The notes under the pieces: model-generated
Told to the model about the DNA's origin: nothing
Database searches by the model: none
What the model saw: the letters and a program-made list of their open reading frames with translations, nothing else
In this document: in pieces, positions 36,613-45,704 of the stretch
Position numbering within the stretch: position 1 is the first letter of the stretch
How the letters are laid out: every line of letters begins with the position of its first letter
Assembly (NCBI RefSeq): GCF_028858535.1
Contig: NZ_JAPMOU010000027.1
Location: 23,388-87,387 of the forward strand
Length of the DNA: 64,000 nt
Source: Spartinivicinus poritis
Lineage (GTDB): Bacteria; Pseudomonadota; Gammaproteobacteria; Pseudomonadales; Zooshikellaceae
Reading direction: 5' to 3'
Translations under genes and position numbers: made by a program

Positions 36613-37560
36613 ATGACATATTACATTATTAAACGCTTACTCGCCATTATCCCTATTTTATTTGGCTTAACCCTAATTGTTTTTTTAGTGATGGCTTTAA
36701 TACCCGGCGACCCAGCCACTGCAATTTTAGGTGCGTACGCTACCCCCGAAAATGTAGCTCGCCTGAATAAACAATTAGGGCTAGATAAAACACTTGTCGA
36801 ACAATATATCATTTGGTTGAGTAATTTATTGCAGGGGGACTTGGGCCGCTCTTACAGTCTTAATCGACCCGTGGTTGACGAAATAATGGAACGCTTTCAA
36901 GCTACTTTGGTATTAGCAGGCATGGCATTAATATTGTGTAGTGTAATGGGGTTGCTGGCCGGTATTGTATCTGCAGTCAGACAATTTAGCTGGGTTGATA
37001 AAACGATTACTTTTTTTGTATTAATCGGAATTTCCATCCCCTCGTTTTGGCTGGGCTTATTATTAATTATGTTGTTTGCAGTCAAGTGGCAATTACTGCC
37101 AGCCAGTGGCATGTATGCCATTTATGGTGGTGGTGACTGGTTAGATTTGCTCAAACATTTAATACTGCCTGCTATTACTCTAGCCTTAGTGGCCACCAGT
37201 GTGATTGCTCGATTAACCCGCAGTGCCATGCTAGAAGTACTACGCCAGGATTATATTCGTACTGCTCGTGCGAAAGGATTAACTGAACGTCAGGTGATTT
37301 ATCGACACGCTTGTAAAACTGCTTTAGTCAGCATAATTCCTGTTATCGGTATTCAAGCCGGCTTTGTGTTAGGTGGTGCTGTTTATATAGAAACGGTTTT
37401 TCAGTGGCCAGGCATCGGTAGAATGCTAGTGAATGCCATTTCGATGCGGGATATCCTGTTAGTACAAGGTGGTGTTTTAATAGTTGCTGTCTCTTATGTC
37501 ATCTTCAATTTACTTGCTGATATTCTTCAGCACTATTTAGACCCCCGGCTCACTTCATGA
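36613..37560 (+). CDS. Peptide ABC transporter permease, DppB-like
   Basis: A 315-residue inner-membrane protein with six or so helices. MTYYIIKRLLAIIPILFGLT and the EAA-loop region IRTARAKGLTERQVIYRHACKTAL are characteristic of the DppB/OppB subunit. It overlaps the start of the next gene by four bases (ATGA at 37557), implying translational coupling. It pairs with the permease half of the next protein to form the pore. Confidence 0.9.
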   Translation: MTYYIIKRLLAIIPILFGLTLIVFLVMALIPGDPATAILGAYATPENVARLNKQLGLDKTLVEQYIIWLSNLLQGDLGRSYSLNRPVVDEIMERFQATLVLAGMALILCSVMGLLAGIVSAVRQFSWVDKTITFFVLIGISIPSFWLGLLLIMLFAVKWQLLPASGMYAIYGGGDWLDLLKHLILPAITLALVATSVIARLTRSAMLEVLRQDYIRTARAKGLTERQVIYRHACKTALVSIIPVIGIQAGFVLGGAVYIETVFQWPGIGRMLVNAISMRDILLVQGGVLIVAVSYVIFNLLADILQHYLDPRLTS

Positions 37561-39488
37561 ATAATCAAGTGCCAGCAAATAAAACCGCTCGGCCATCAGC
37601 TTGGCAGTTATTTATCAACAATCGTCTCGCCTTAATTGGATTTGTTATTTTTTTAACTTTGTTATTCCTGGCACTCGCAGCCCCATTATTGCCCTTAGCG
37701 CCCCCAGATGAAACAGCTTTAACCCTACGCTTACTGACTCCTTTTTCATCAGAGGCTTTATTAGGCACCGACCACTTAGGCCGGGATTTATTGTCACGCC
37801 TGATTTGGGGCACTCAAGTCAGCTTAATGGTTGGTGTTTCTGCCACCTTAATTGCAGCTATCATTGGTTCCACTATTGGTTTATTAACAGGTTATTTTGG
37901 AGGCCGTACAGATAATTTACTGATGCGGGGCATTGATATGTTGATGGCATTTCCCTATATCTTACTTGCCCTTGCCATTGTTGCAGCCTTAGGGCCAGGA
38001 TTAATGAATGCACTCTATGCCATCGCTATTGTCAATATCCCTTTTTTTGCCCGGAATATTCGTGGAGTAACCTTGGGATTATCTCAACAGGCTTTTATTG
38101 ATGCTGCACGACTTTCAGGAAAAAATGACAGTCTAATTCTACTATCGGAAATACTGCCCAATGTGCTTCCCACCATTGTCATTACTATGACCACCACCAT
38201 TGGCTGGATGATTTTAGAAACTGCCGGGCTTAGCTTTTTAGGGTTAGGCGCTCAGCCTCCCCAGGCTGATTTGGGCTCTATGCTAGGTGAAGGCCGCAAG
38301 CTGTTATTTACCGCCCCTCATGTTTCTATTATTCCCGGATTAATGATTTTTGCTTTAGTAATGAGCATTAATTTAATGGGTGATGGCGTACGAGACTTGC
38401 TAGACCCCCGCTTAAAATCTGGCGTCATGGGTCGGCCTGCAGCAGCCACTTTAGTTAATCATAAAAACACAGCCTCTAAGCAATTAATCGCTAGTCATAT
38501 TAATGGCCCGAAAAATGGACTACAAGTAGCCAATTTACATACAGAGTTTCACCAGGGTAAAAGCATTTATCAAGCCGTAAATGGGGTAAGCTTTACTATT
38601 CAACCTGGCGAGTGCCTAGGCATTATAGGTGAATCAGGTTCAGGCAAGTCGGTGACAGCAATGTCTATTTCACGATTAGCTCCTTCCCCGCCCGGACAAA
38701 TTGTCAATGGCCAGGTCTGGCTTGATGATCAAGAATTGCTGTCATTACCGTTAAGTCAACTACAGCATGTTCGGGGAAATAAAGTGTCTTATGTATTTCA
38801 AGACCCACTTTCCGCCCTACACCCTCTATTTAGAGTAGGGGAGCAGATGATTGAGACCATTCGCGCCCATCAACCAGTTTCTTATCAAGAGGCTAGAAAA
38901 ACAGCTATAAACTGGCTGAAACAAGTGCAAATTCCCAACCCCGAACTACGGATGAAAAGTTACCCTCATCAACTATCTGGTGGTATGCGCCAGCGAGTAG
39001 TCATTGCAATGGCATTGGTTAATAATGCCAACCTATTAGTTGCCGATGAGCCAACAACAGCTTTGGATGTCACGATACAAGCCCAAGTATTAAAGTTATT
39101 ACGACAGCATCAACAACAAACGAAAGTTGCCTTATTATTTATTACTCATGATTTTGGTCTGGTTTCCGCTATGTGTGATCAGGTAGCTGTCATGTATGCA
39201 GGGCATATAGTTGAAACAGGGCCAGCCCACACCCTTTTAACTCAACCTGCTCACCCCTACACGCAAAAGTTGATTAGTTGTGTGCCAAGATTAGGTAAGA
39301 ATAACCAACAACTAGAGACTATTGAAGGATTACCTCCTCCAATGAACCAATTACCAACAGGCTGTCATTTTGCTGATCGTTGCCCTTATGTAGAAGACAG
39401 TTGCCGACAACAAGCCATTCACTTCACCAATTTGACTGATGGACAGTCTGTGCGGTGTATTAAACCACTTCAACATACCCTTCATTAA
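37557..39488 (+). CDS. Fused DppC-like permease and DppD-like ATPase
   Basis: One 643-residue protein that joins two subunits normally made separately. Residues about 1-295 are a DppC/OppC permease (hydrophobic helices; IDAARLSGKNDSLILLSEILP as EAA loop). Residues about 315-643 are the ATPase: Walker A GESGSGKS, Q-loop FQDPLSALHP, signature LSGGMRQRV, Walker B VADEPTTALD, then the C-terminal Cys-containing oligopeptide-binding-family tail. The reading frame is continuous with no stop at the join (about residue 300). Permease-ATPase fusions are unusual among dipeptide importers. Confidence 0.9.
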   Translation: MNNQVPANKTARPSAWQLFINNRLALIGFVIFLTLLFLALAAPLLPLAPPDETALTLRLLTPFSSEALLGTDHLGRDLLSRLIWGTQVSLMVGVSATLIAAIIGSTIGLLTGYFGGRTDNLLMRGIDMLMAFPYILLALAIVAALGPGLMNALYAIAIVNIPFFARNIRGVTLGLSQQAFIDAARLSGKNDSLILLSEILPNVLPTIVITMTTTIGWMILETAGLSFLGLGAQPPQADLGSMLGEGRKLLFTAPHVSIIPGLMIFALVMSINLMGDGVRDLLDPRLKSGVMGRPAAATLVNHKNTASKQLIASHINGPKNGLQVANLHTEFHQGKSIYQAVNGVSFTIQPGECLGIIGESGSGKSVTAMSISRLAPSPPGQIVNGQVWLDDQELLSLPLSQLQHVRGNKVSYVFQDPLSALHPLFRVGEQMIETIRAHQPVSYQEARKTAINWLKQVQIPNPELRMKSYPHQLSGGMRQRVVIAMALVNNANLLVADEPTTALDVTIQAQVLKLLRQHQQQTKVALLFITHDFGLVSAMCDQVAVMYAGHIVETGPAHTLLTQPAHPYTQKLISCVPRLGKNNQQLETIEGLPPPMNQLPTGCHFADRCPYVEDSCRQQAIHFTNLTDGQSVRCIKPLQHTLH

Positions 39489-39501
39489 TAATTGCTAGCT
39501 C

Positions 39502-40482
39502 ATGGAAGAAAATATTTTACAAGCACAACAGTTAGTCCGCCATTTTGGTGGAGGTAAAACATTGCTGGGTAAGCAACTACCAACAGTACATGCTATTCGT
39601 GGTATTAATCTACAAGTTTACAAAGGTGAAACTCTGGGGATCGTTGGAGAATCTGGTTGTGGTAAATCTACTCTGGCAAAAATGTTAGTGGGCTTGGACA
39701 AACCTTCTGAAGGCAATATTTTTCTCAATAAGTACGATCTCATTTCGCTTACAAAAAAAGATCCACGACGATTATTCCGTCAGGTTCAGTATGTATTTCA
39801 AGACCCGGTTAGTGCCCTAAACCCCCGAAAAACAATTGGTGACATTTTATCCTCACCTATGACGCACTTATTAGGAATGACGAAATCAAAAAGGGAGGAG
39901 CAATTAAAAGCACTGATGAATGACATTAGCCTGCCCACTGAATTTTTAGAGCGTTACCCTCACGAACTGTCTGGTGGCCAAGCCCAACGTGTAGGTATTG
40001 CCCGAGCCTTGACAGTTAAGCCCAGTCTGTTAATTCTCGATGAACCGGTGTCAGCTTTAGATGTATCTGTGCAAGCACAAATACTTAATTTGTTAGCAAA
40101 CTTAAAAAGCCGTTATCAGCTCACCTATGTATTTATCAGTCATGACTTATCAGTAGTGGAAACGATCAGTGATCGAGTAATCGTGATGTATTTTGGTAGG
40201 GTAGTAGAACAGGGACCAGCACAAGCCCTATTTAGCACTCCCAGCCATCATTACACCAAGTTATTATTGGATTCCGTACCCATACCTGGTAAACCCTTAA
40301 TTGTAGAAGACGCTAACTGCACAGAATTACCAGATCCATTTAACCCGCCACCTGGTTGTGCCTTTGCTCCTCGGTGTCCTAACGCAACCGAACACTGCCG
40401 AAAAGTGATGCCAGAATTGCAGCAAATGAACCAAACCAATCACCAAGCAGCCTGTCATTTTCCGCTGACAGAAATAAAGTAA
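39502..40482 (+). CDS. Peptide ABC transporter ATPase, DppF-like
   Basis: A 326-residue ATPase. Walker A GESGCGKST, Q-loop FQDPVSALNP, signature LSGGQAQRV and Walker B ILDEPVSALDVSVQAQ are intact, and the C-terminal tail has CAFAPRCPNATEHCRK, the Cys-rich end of oligopeptide-type ATPases. It starts 13 bases after the fused gene. With the fused ATPase it forms the two nucleotide-binding sites. Confidence 0.9.
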   Translation: MEENILQAQQLVRHFGGGKTLLGKQLPTVHAIRGINLQVYKGETLGIVGESGCGKSTLAKMLVGLDKPSEGNIFLNKYDLISLTKKDPRRLFRQVQYVFQDPVSALNPRKTIGDILSSPMTHLLGMTKSKREEQLKALMNDISLPTEFLERYPHELSGGQAQRVGIARALTVKPSLLILDEPVSALDVSVQAQILNLLANLKSRYQLTYVFISHDLSVVETISDRVIVMYFGRVVEQGPAQALFSTPSHHYTKLLLDSVPIPGKPLIVEDANCTELPDPFNPPPGCAFAPRCPNATEHCRKVMPELQQMNQTNHQAACHFPLTEIK

Positions 40483-41079
40483 TCACTTTTTTCTAGATAC
40501 TAAGAACTATTCAATTATTCAAACACTCAACTATTCAATTATTCAAACACTCAACTATTCAATAAATCAACCAAATAACCTTTAAATTATTTATTGGTGT
40601 TTTTCATAGGTAAGCTATAACCTCAAGATTGCAAAAAAGGTTATATATACCCTTCACCAATGATTTCTAGGTTTTGTTATCTTCATTGCTAGTGTGAATG
40701 CAGTTAAAGCATGGAGCATTTAACAGTCACCACAATCACCTATTATTTATAGGCTCATGGGGGCAAGTCTACTACTGTAAGACTTACGGTAGCTACTTTA
40801 ATTGATATAAAAATGCTAATGGAACTCATCACTCGATGGCCGCACCTAAAAACCAATTCATATTGGGTATAAGAAATAATAAGTCTAATCTAATACTTTT
40901 ATCTCATACAAAAACTGTATAACAAACTCACATAAAAACAATATGCAATTATTTTCATCATATAAACAACAACTCCAAGTAATGTTTTATTTTAAATTTC
41001 GCAGTCCATTGAAAAAAATTTGACTTATAGATAACGTATTCTGTATCAGAAAATAAACTAAGACACAATGGAGCCATTA
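40483..41079. other. Long intergenic region with tandem repeat and palindrome
   Basis: About 600 bases without a gene. It contains a 24-base tandem repeat at 40507-40562, a copy of a dispersed short motif near 40652, and a near-perfect palindrome CTACTGTAAGACTTACGGTAG at 40772-40792. The rest is AT-rich and includes the promoter of the secreted-protein operon. Confidence 0.5.
40507..40562. repeat. 24-bp direct repeat, about 2.3 copies
   Basis: The units at 40507-40530 and 40531-40554 are identical, followed by 8 matching bases. The unit itself contains internal TATTCAA-type sub-repeats. It lies 25 bases after the transporter operon. No role is evident; a simple tandem repeat that may vary in number. 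Confidence 0.85.
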
Positions 41080-41766
41080 ATGAATAAAAATATCTTTTTT
41101 GGTTTATCACTACCTTTGTTATTTATAGAGCCTGTGCTGGCAGCAGGTAATGCTGTTGATATTGAAGGTAATGCGATAACAATCAATACTCGATCTCTAC
41201 ACCAGGAACAATCTACCGGAAAAATTTACGGGCTAGATGGACGTGTTTATGTCCTTACAGGTACTTATAAAAGCTTTGATAAATTTGGTAACACTATTTA
41301 TAAGAAGTGTTCTGAAGCAAAACTGTTTACAGATCCAACTGTCGTACCTGATGCCCCTCCTGGTTCTTTAGCAGGCCCAGAATGTAAAATTCAACAGATT
41401 GAAGGCCTTTTATTCGATTCAGATGAACAACCTTCGGCTAATGCCAAAAAAAAAGTAACCACCCTTGATAGAGACTTAGCTATTACATCGTGTAAAAGAT
41501 TTGCTGGTTATGCGCCGCCAATGGTGTGGAGCCCACAAACGAGTATAATGGGCCATATAGGTTCAGCAAGATTTAAAATCGATATAAAAACCTTAGGAGA
41601 TACATTAGTTCACTCCTTGGTTAGATATTGGGGAACTAGCGAACGTTGGCAAGAAACCCAATTTAATGGTTCAATTTCTATTCGTACTGGTAATGCCGCT
41701 GCAAGTGTATACATGAAGTATAAAGGGGTTCCTTTAGGTTCTGCTGTTGAAGGAAAAATTTGTTAA
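41080..41766 (+). CDS. Secreted protein, first of a three-gene operon
   Basis: About 228 residues from ATG 41080, chosen over 41068 because GGAG lies six bases upstream. A signal peptide ends near LAAGN. The mature part has four Cys and beta-strand character, for example IYGLDGRVYVLTGTYKSFDK. I recognise no family. It is followed by two further small secreted-protein genes with gaps of 66 and 11 bases. Confidence 0.6.
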   Translation: MNKNIFFGLSLPLLFIEPVLAAGNAVDIEGNAITINTRSLHQEQSTGKIYGLDGRVYVLTGTYKSFDKFGNTIYKKCSEAKLFTDPTVVPDAPPGSLAGPECKIQQIEGLLFDSDEQPSANAKKKVTTLDRDLAITSCKRFAGYAPPMVWSPQTSIMGHIGSARFKIDIKTLGDTLVHSLVRYWGTSERWQETQFNGSISIRTGNAAASVYMKYKGVPLGSAVEGKIC

Positions 41767-41832
41767 TCTAGCATATATACTCAAAGCTTAAAGATTGTTT
41801 TCGAAAAGTATAACACTAAAAGGATTTTTGAA

Positions 41833-42504
41833 GTGAAAATAGTATCAATACTTACTGCCTCAGTATTACTCATGGCAAACCATGCCATGAGTGAAATAAA
41901 CAATATCGAAATTGACAACGAAAAAATTCCACCAGCATGGCAAATCGCTAAACCAAAGGATAGATCAGCAGAACCAATATTGTTTGACAGTCCTATTACT
42001 GCCACCCATTCAACTAAAGAGATGGGTTTAAAGGAGGTTGAGCCATATCTAAATAGCAAACAAGAGGGAGTGTATGCTTCTATGAAGTATGTAGCATCAA
42101 TGACGCCTGAAGAATTAAAGCGCTTTGCCAGTAATGTAAATATTACGGAACGCTCTGCAATTGCATTTTACGAAAAATCAGTAAAAACACTTTCTAACGC
42201 AGAGAAAACATCCATCGAATATTATAAAATATTTTGTAAAAAACTGTTAAACCACACATTTAACGCCCCAGTACAAAGATATGAAATTGAAGATTTCATA
42301 ATGGCTCGTGATAAGTCTGAATCAATAATGTTTGAAGTAATTGCAAAAGGAATTGATTCATATAAGGCTGCTTATCCTCAGGATTACAATATTATGTTTA
42401 AGGATATCAGTGGCAACTTCAGTTACATAGAACATAATGATGACGCTGTTAGCCCAAATCATTGGGTCAAATATTATAAAAATGACTGTAATTTGATTAA
42501 ATAG
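41833..42504 (+). CDS. Secreted protein, second of the operon
   Basis: A 223-residue protein starting at GTG 41833, with AAAGGA upstream. A signal peptide is followed by a charged, mostly helical mature part, including YEKSVKTLSNAEKTSIEYYK. Two Cys only. No family recognised. It has no enzyme motif. Its stop lies 11 bases before the third gene. Confidence 0.6.
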   Translation: MKIVSILTASVLLMANHAMSEINNIEIDNEKIPPAWQIAKPKDRSAEPILFDSPITATHSTKEMGLKEVEPYLNSKQEGVYASMKYVASMTPEELKRFASNVNITERSAIAFYEKSVKTLSNAEKTSIEYYKIFCKKLLNHTFNAPVQRYEIEDFIMARDKSESIMFEVIAKGIDSYKAAYPQDYNIMFKDISGNFSYIEHNDDAVSPNHWVKYYKNDCNLIK

Positions 42505-42515
42505 GAGTTAACCAA

Positions 42516-42866
42516 GTGAATAAATTCGTTTTTATCCTACTATCAGTTTTTTTCATGTTTACCAAACATGCTTATGCAACCCACCAAGGTTGTAGTGTTA
42601 CTCCTGATCGTAAAGGGTTTTGTATAACACAACTTTACCCAAATGAAATGAGTAAAATATCGAATGTTAGCGTTGCATTCGTTGAGAGAAAAGGTGACCA
42701 CTATAACTATGGGGGTACAAACCATATCATCAGAAGATCTCTTGCAAGGCAAGAGTACAAGCTACCTAGACCAGTGCAACGGCATTCCATTAAGGGCAAT
42801 CATTGTTTTAAATACAGCAATGGCAGTAGTAGCTGCTTAAAGTCACAATATACAGGCGGTCTATAA
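42516..42866 (+). CDS. Small secreted Cys-containing protein, third of the operon
   Basis: A 116-residue protein from GTG 42516, with AGGAG eight bases upstream. After the signal peptide (FILLSVFFMFTKHAYA) the mature protein is about 95 residues and basic, with four Cys (GCSVT, GFCI, NHCFK, SSCLK) that may form two disulphides. Small, cationic and disulphide-bonded suggests a secreted effector, toxin or inhibitor, but that is only inference. Confidence 0.6.
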   Translation: MNKFVFILLSVFFMFTKHAYATHQGCSVTPDRKGFCITQLYPNEMSKISNVSVAFVERKGDHYNYGGTNHIIRRSLARQEYKLPRPVQRHSIKGNHCFKYSNGSSSCLKSQYTGGL

Positions 42867-42884
42867 GATAGTTGGAAAAACAAA

Positions 42885-42959
42885 AGTGTCCCCTCGCCCC
42901 CACTGTAAGGATGTGGAGCCAGAAAAAATTAAGCGACACACAGTTACTAAGGGGACACT
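42885..42959. repeat. 75-bp element with 10-bp perfect inverted ends
   Basis: AGTGTCCCCT at 42885-42894 is the exact reverse complement of AGGGGACACT at 42950-42959. The ends resemble termini of transposon relics. It sits just after the secreted-protein operon and could also act as a terminator hairpin. Confidence 0.5.
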
Positions 42960-43155
42960 ATTGATCATATTATTAGTCAGTTCATCCTTTTTTACCTTCA
43001 CCACGACCTGTCACCAACTTATGACATAATCCTGCCTATTCGATCACTTTTCTTGAAAAAAAACTATATAACCAATTACCGTCTTGATGCATTTGGATAT
43101 ACTGAGCAGTTTTTGATCTACCCTTAAGCTCTTCATCTAGTCGTAAGGAGGTAAA

Positions 43156-43974
43156 ATGGAGTCTGCATTAAATTGGGTGAATGAAAACTCAGATATTTTA
43201 ATTGAGTATGCGGTACAGATCACACTAGCTTTTGTCGTCTTATTTATTGGCATTCGAGTTGCTAAATTGTGTGGCAAGCTGACTGAAAAAGCTTTTAATA
43301 GTCGTAAGGTTGATAAAGCTGTAGGCTCTTTTGTATCAAGTATTGTCTATGCCATTGTTCTTGCTGCAACAGTCTTAATGGCTCTTTCGCAAGTAGGGAT
43401 TGAAACCACCTCTTTTATTGCCATTCTAGGTGCTGCCGGTCTTGCCGTTGGTTTAGCTCTACAAGGTTCATTATCTAATTTTGCTTCGGGTGTTTTGATT
43501 ATCCTTTTACGTCCATTTAGGTCTGGAGACTATATTGAGGCTGGTGGCCAGTCGGGCACTGTTACTAAAATAGAAATATTTTCAACGGAGCTGCGTACCC
43601 CTGATAATAAAGTCATAATAATGCCTAACTCATCAGTTATGTCTGATGCTATTGTTAATTATTCTAGAGAGAAAACCCGCCGTATTGATTTAGTGATCGG
43701 TGTAGGGTACGAGGCTAACCTTAAGGAAGCCAAGCAAGTGCTTTCTTCAATACTTGATGCTGATATACGGGTACTTAAAGATCCAGGCTATACAGTAGCT
43801 GTCTTGGAACTGGCGGACTCTAGCGTTAATTTTGCTGTTCGCCCATGGGTTAATACAGTAGATTACTGGCCAACTTATTTTGACTTAGTAGAAAAAATTA
43901 AGCTCGCCTTGGATGATGCAAATATTTCTATTCCTTTTCCACAAATGGATATACACCTTCATAAAGATAAATAA
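43156..43974 (+). CDS. mscS: Small-conductance mechanosensitive channel (MscS)
   Basis: A 272-residue inner-membrane channel that opens under hypo-osmotic shock. Three membrane helices are present, the pore-lining third one with GAAGLAVGLALQGSLSNFASG, followed by the LLRPFRSGDYIEAGG beta domain and the C-terminal vestibule. Length and order match E. coli MscS. TAAGGAGG precedes the ATG. A second, diverged MscS gene is at 59003. Confidence 0.92.
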   Translation: MESALNWVNENSDILIEYAVQITLAFVVLFIGIRVAKLCGKLTEKAFNSRKVDKAVGSFVSSIVYAIVLAATVLMALSQVGIETTSFIAILGAAGLAVGLALQGSLSNFASGVLIILLRPFRSGDYIEAGGQSGTVTKIEIFSTELRTPDNKVIIMPNSSVMSDAIVNYSREKTRRIDLVIGVGYEANLKEAKQVLSSILDADIRVLKDPGYTVAVLELADSSVNFAVRPWVNTVDYWPTYFDLVEKIKLALDDANISIPFPQMDIHLHKDK

Positions 43975-44210
43975 CCAATCAATATGATTGAACTGTCTAC
44001 TCGCGGTGGGTGTGTAGGTACTAAAAATAGTTATACTACTGCATGCTTGCCGAGGAGACACAAACAAAGGGGATTAGGCCAAATTTCTATTTGTTTGATA
44101 GACCTAGAGTCTCGACCGCCTCTATAGCCTCACTCAGTAAGGCTGCCAGTAAAGATATAAAAGGTTAGATAAGTAAAGACTTTCTAAGTTTCGATATTAG
44201 TCAGTTCTAA

Positions 44211-44996
44211 CTATATGTTATTGGTAAAGCCAAAATTTATTAATATTTTCTTATAAGTATCCTTCTGATTAACTCGAATTAGAGCTTGATTAAATAACAT
44301 CCTTAGCTTTTCCGAGTTTTTATATTCTTTTGAAATCATCAGTGCAGTCTTAGCCGTATGTAAAGGCTTGGTTAATGTACCAAAGTTACCTACTTCTTCT
44401 GGTAATATTTGCTTAATAGTGTGCCACCCAACTAGTTCATTGATCGGACTAAGATGTGCTCTTCCAATGTTGAGTAAGATGATACTTTGTTTATTTGAAT
44501 TGACCTCATCTATAATCAAGTTAAACTTTGCTAGATCACTTGCTGACTTATGACCTCTTGCAACAGCAATTCTATATGGCTTTAAATCATTGAGAGACTT
44601 AAAGAAAACATCATGCTTTAAATATTTTTTATTATAAAAAAACACTGTAGTGGTATAATTTATTACATTAGAAAAATAGAATTTCTCTTCTCTTTCCTCT
44701 GTAATAGCATAGGGAAAAGCCCCAAATACTTCACCTGAAGCCAGCATCAAAGTAGCTCTACTCCAAGGTACAAAAATGATTTCAGGCTGCATTCCCATTT
44801 CTTTTATAACTTCAGAAATAAACTGAGTATAAAACCCTTGTCCTTTCAAGTCTTTTGATGTAAAGGGGGGCCATTCCCCAGTAACTAAAGGCAATGTGCC
44901 GGCTGTAGTAGATTGAATAGACTGAGCCAGTATCAAAACAACTATGCAAATCAACTTTTTGTTAGAAGCAGCTATACGCTGATACATAAGCTGCAT
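44211..44996 (-). CDS. Solute-binding protein, SBP family 3 type (orphan)
   Basis: A 261-residue exported protein with a signal peptide ending near STTAG. LPLVTGEWPPFTSKDLKGQGFYTQF, EIIFVPWSRATLMLASGEVFGAFPY and FYFSNVINYTTTVFFY are typical of the family 3 subtype. The next gene downstream on this strand is unrelated, and no transporter genes are attached. Ligand unknown. Confidence 0.75.
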   Translation of the reverse strand: MQLMYQRIAASNKKLICIVVLILAQSIQSTTAGTLPLVTGEWPPFTSKDLKGQGFYTQFISEVIKEMGMQPEIIFVPWSRATLMLASGEVFGAFPYAITEEREEKFYFSNVINYTTTVFFYNKKYLKHDVFFKSLNDLKPYRIAVARGHKSASDLAKFNLIIDEVNSNKQSIILLNIGRAHLSPINELVGWHTIKQILPEEVGNFGTLTKPLHTAKTALMISKEYKNSEKLRMLFNQALIRVNQKDTYKKILINFGFTNNI

Positions 44997-45033
44997 TTTG
45001 TAGTCTACTCATTAGATACTCCTTGTTTAAAAC

Positions 45034-45483
45034 TCAACACATACTTGGTGGTACATACCATGACACCCTTCCTTTACCTTCTTCTATTTCCAAGCAAACA
45101 ACGGCAGAGTTTTGAAACTGAATGACTTCTCTTACTTGATCACCTGCCACTAACTGGGATACCACTTTTTGCAAGTTAGGCAAGTGCCCCACATACATAC
45201 CTTGCTCTTCCAGCAGATCATTGACTAACAAACCAGGATCATCGTTTGGCGCCATACCTGACATCTCAACAATGTTGTCAATATTTAAATGTTTCGAAAA
45301 TATTTCTGCTGTTTGTTTAGCTCGCAACTTATCACTATGACATATTTTATTAACCTTAACGTTATGCTGTTTAAGAAAAATAGCTACTTTGCTTGATTCA
45401 TTTAGACCAACTTCAGACAAAGGCCTTTTCTCATCAACTGTCTTAGCAACGGCAAGCCCATGCTGAACAAAATAGAGCTTCAT
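45034..45483 (-). CDS. sixA: SixA-like phosphohistidine phosphatase
   Basis: A 149-residue histidine phosphatase-family protein. The catalytic His8 is in VQHGLA; the usual Arg before it is replaced by Gln7. Arg54 (HSDKLRAKQTAE) and His100 (YVGHLP) complete the active site. SixA removes phosphate from phosphohistidine, e.g. in the nitrogen-related phosphotransferase system. Whether the Gln-His-Gly variant is active is not shown by sequence. Confidence 0.75.
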   Translation of the reverse strand: MKLYFVQHGLAVAKTVDEKRPLSEVGLNESSKVAIFLKQHNVKVNKICHSDKLRAKQTAEIFSKHLNIDNIVEMSGMAPNDDPGLLVNDLLEEQGMYVGHLPNLQKVVSQLVAGDQVREVIQFQNSAVVCLEIEEGKGRVSWYVPPSMC

Positions 45484-45704
45484 TTCTCAACCCTTTAGAG
45501 TTACCAATTGTCTCATTTGCTTATTTCATAAGCATAGCTAAAGACTCTGTACTACGTAGGGGCCAACAAATAACCTTAGGCAGCTATCCCTTTACTCTAA
45601 TAGCCGCCTAAAAAAGTCATTATAGATAAGCTTTCAGTAGTTATTGATCTGCATACTTTAAAGGAATCATCACTAATGCTTCATTAATAACATATCAACA
45701 AAAG

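Noticed and set aside
40772..40792. Palindrome in the 40.5-41 kb gap as an operator
   Set aside because: It is about 290 bases from the nearest start and single-copy here, so it is noted in the region entry but not called as a site.
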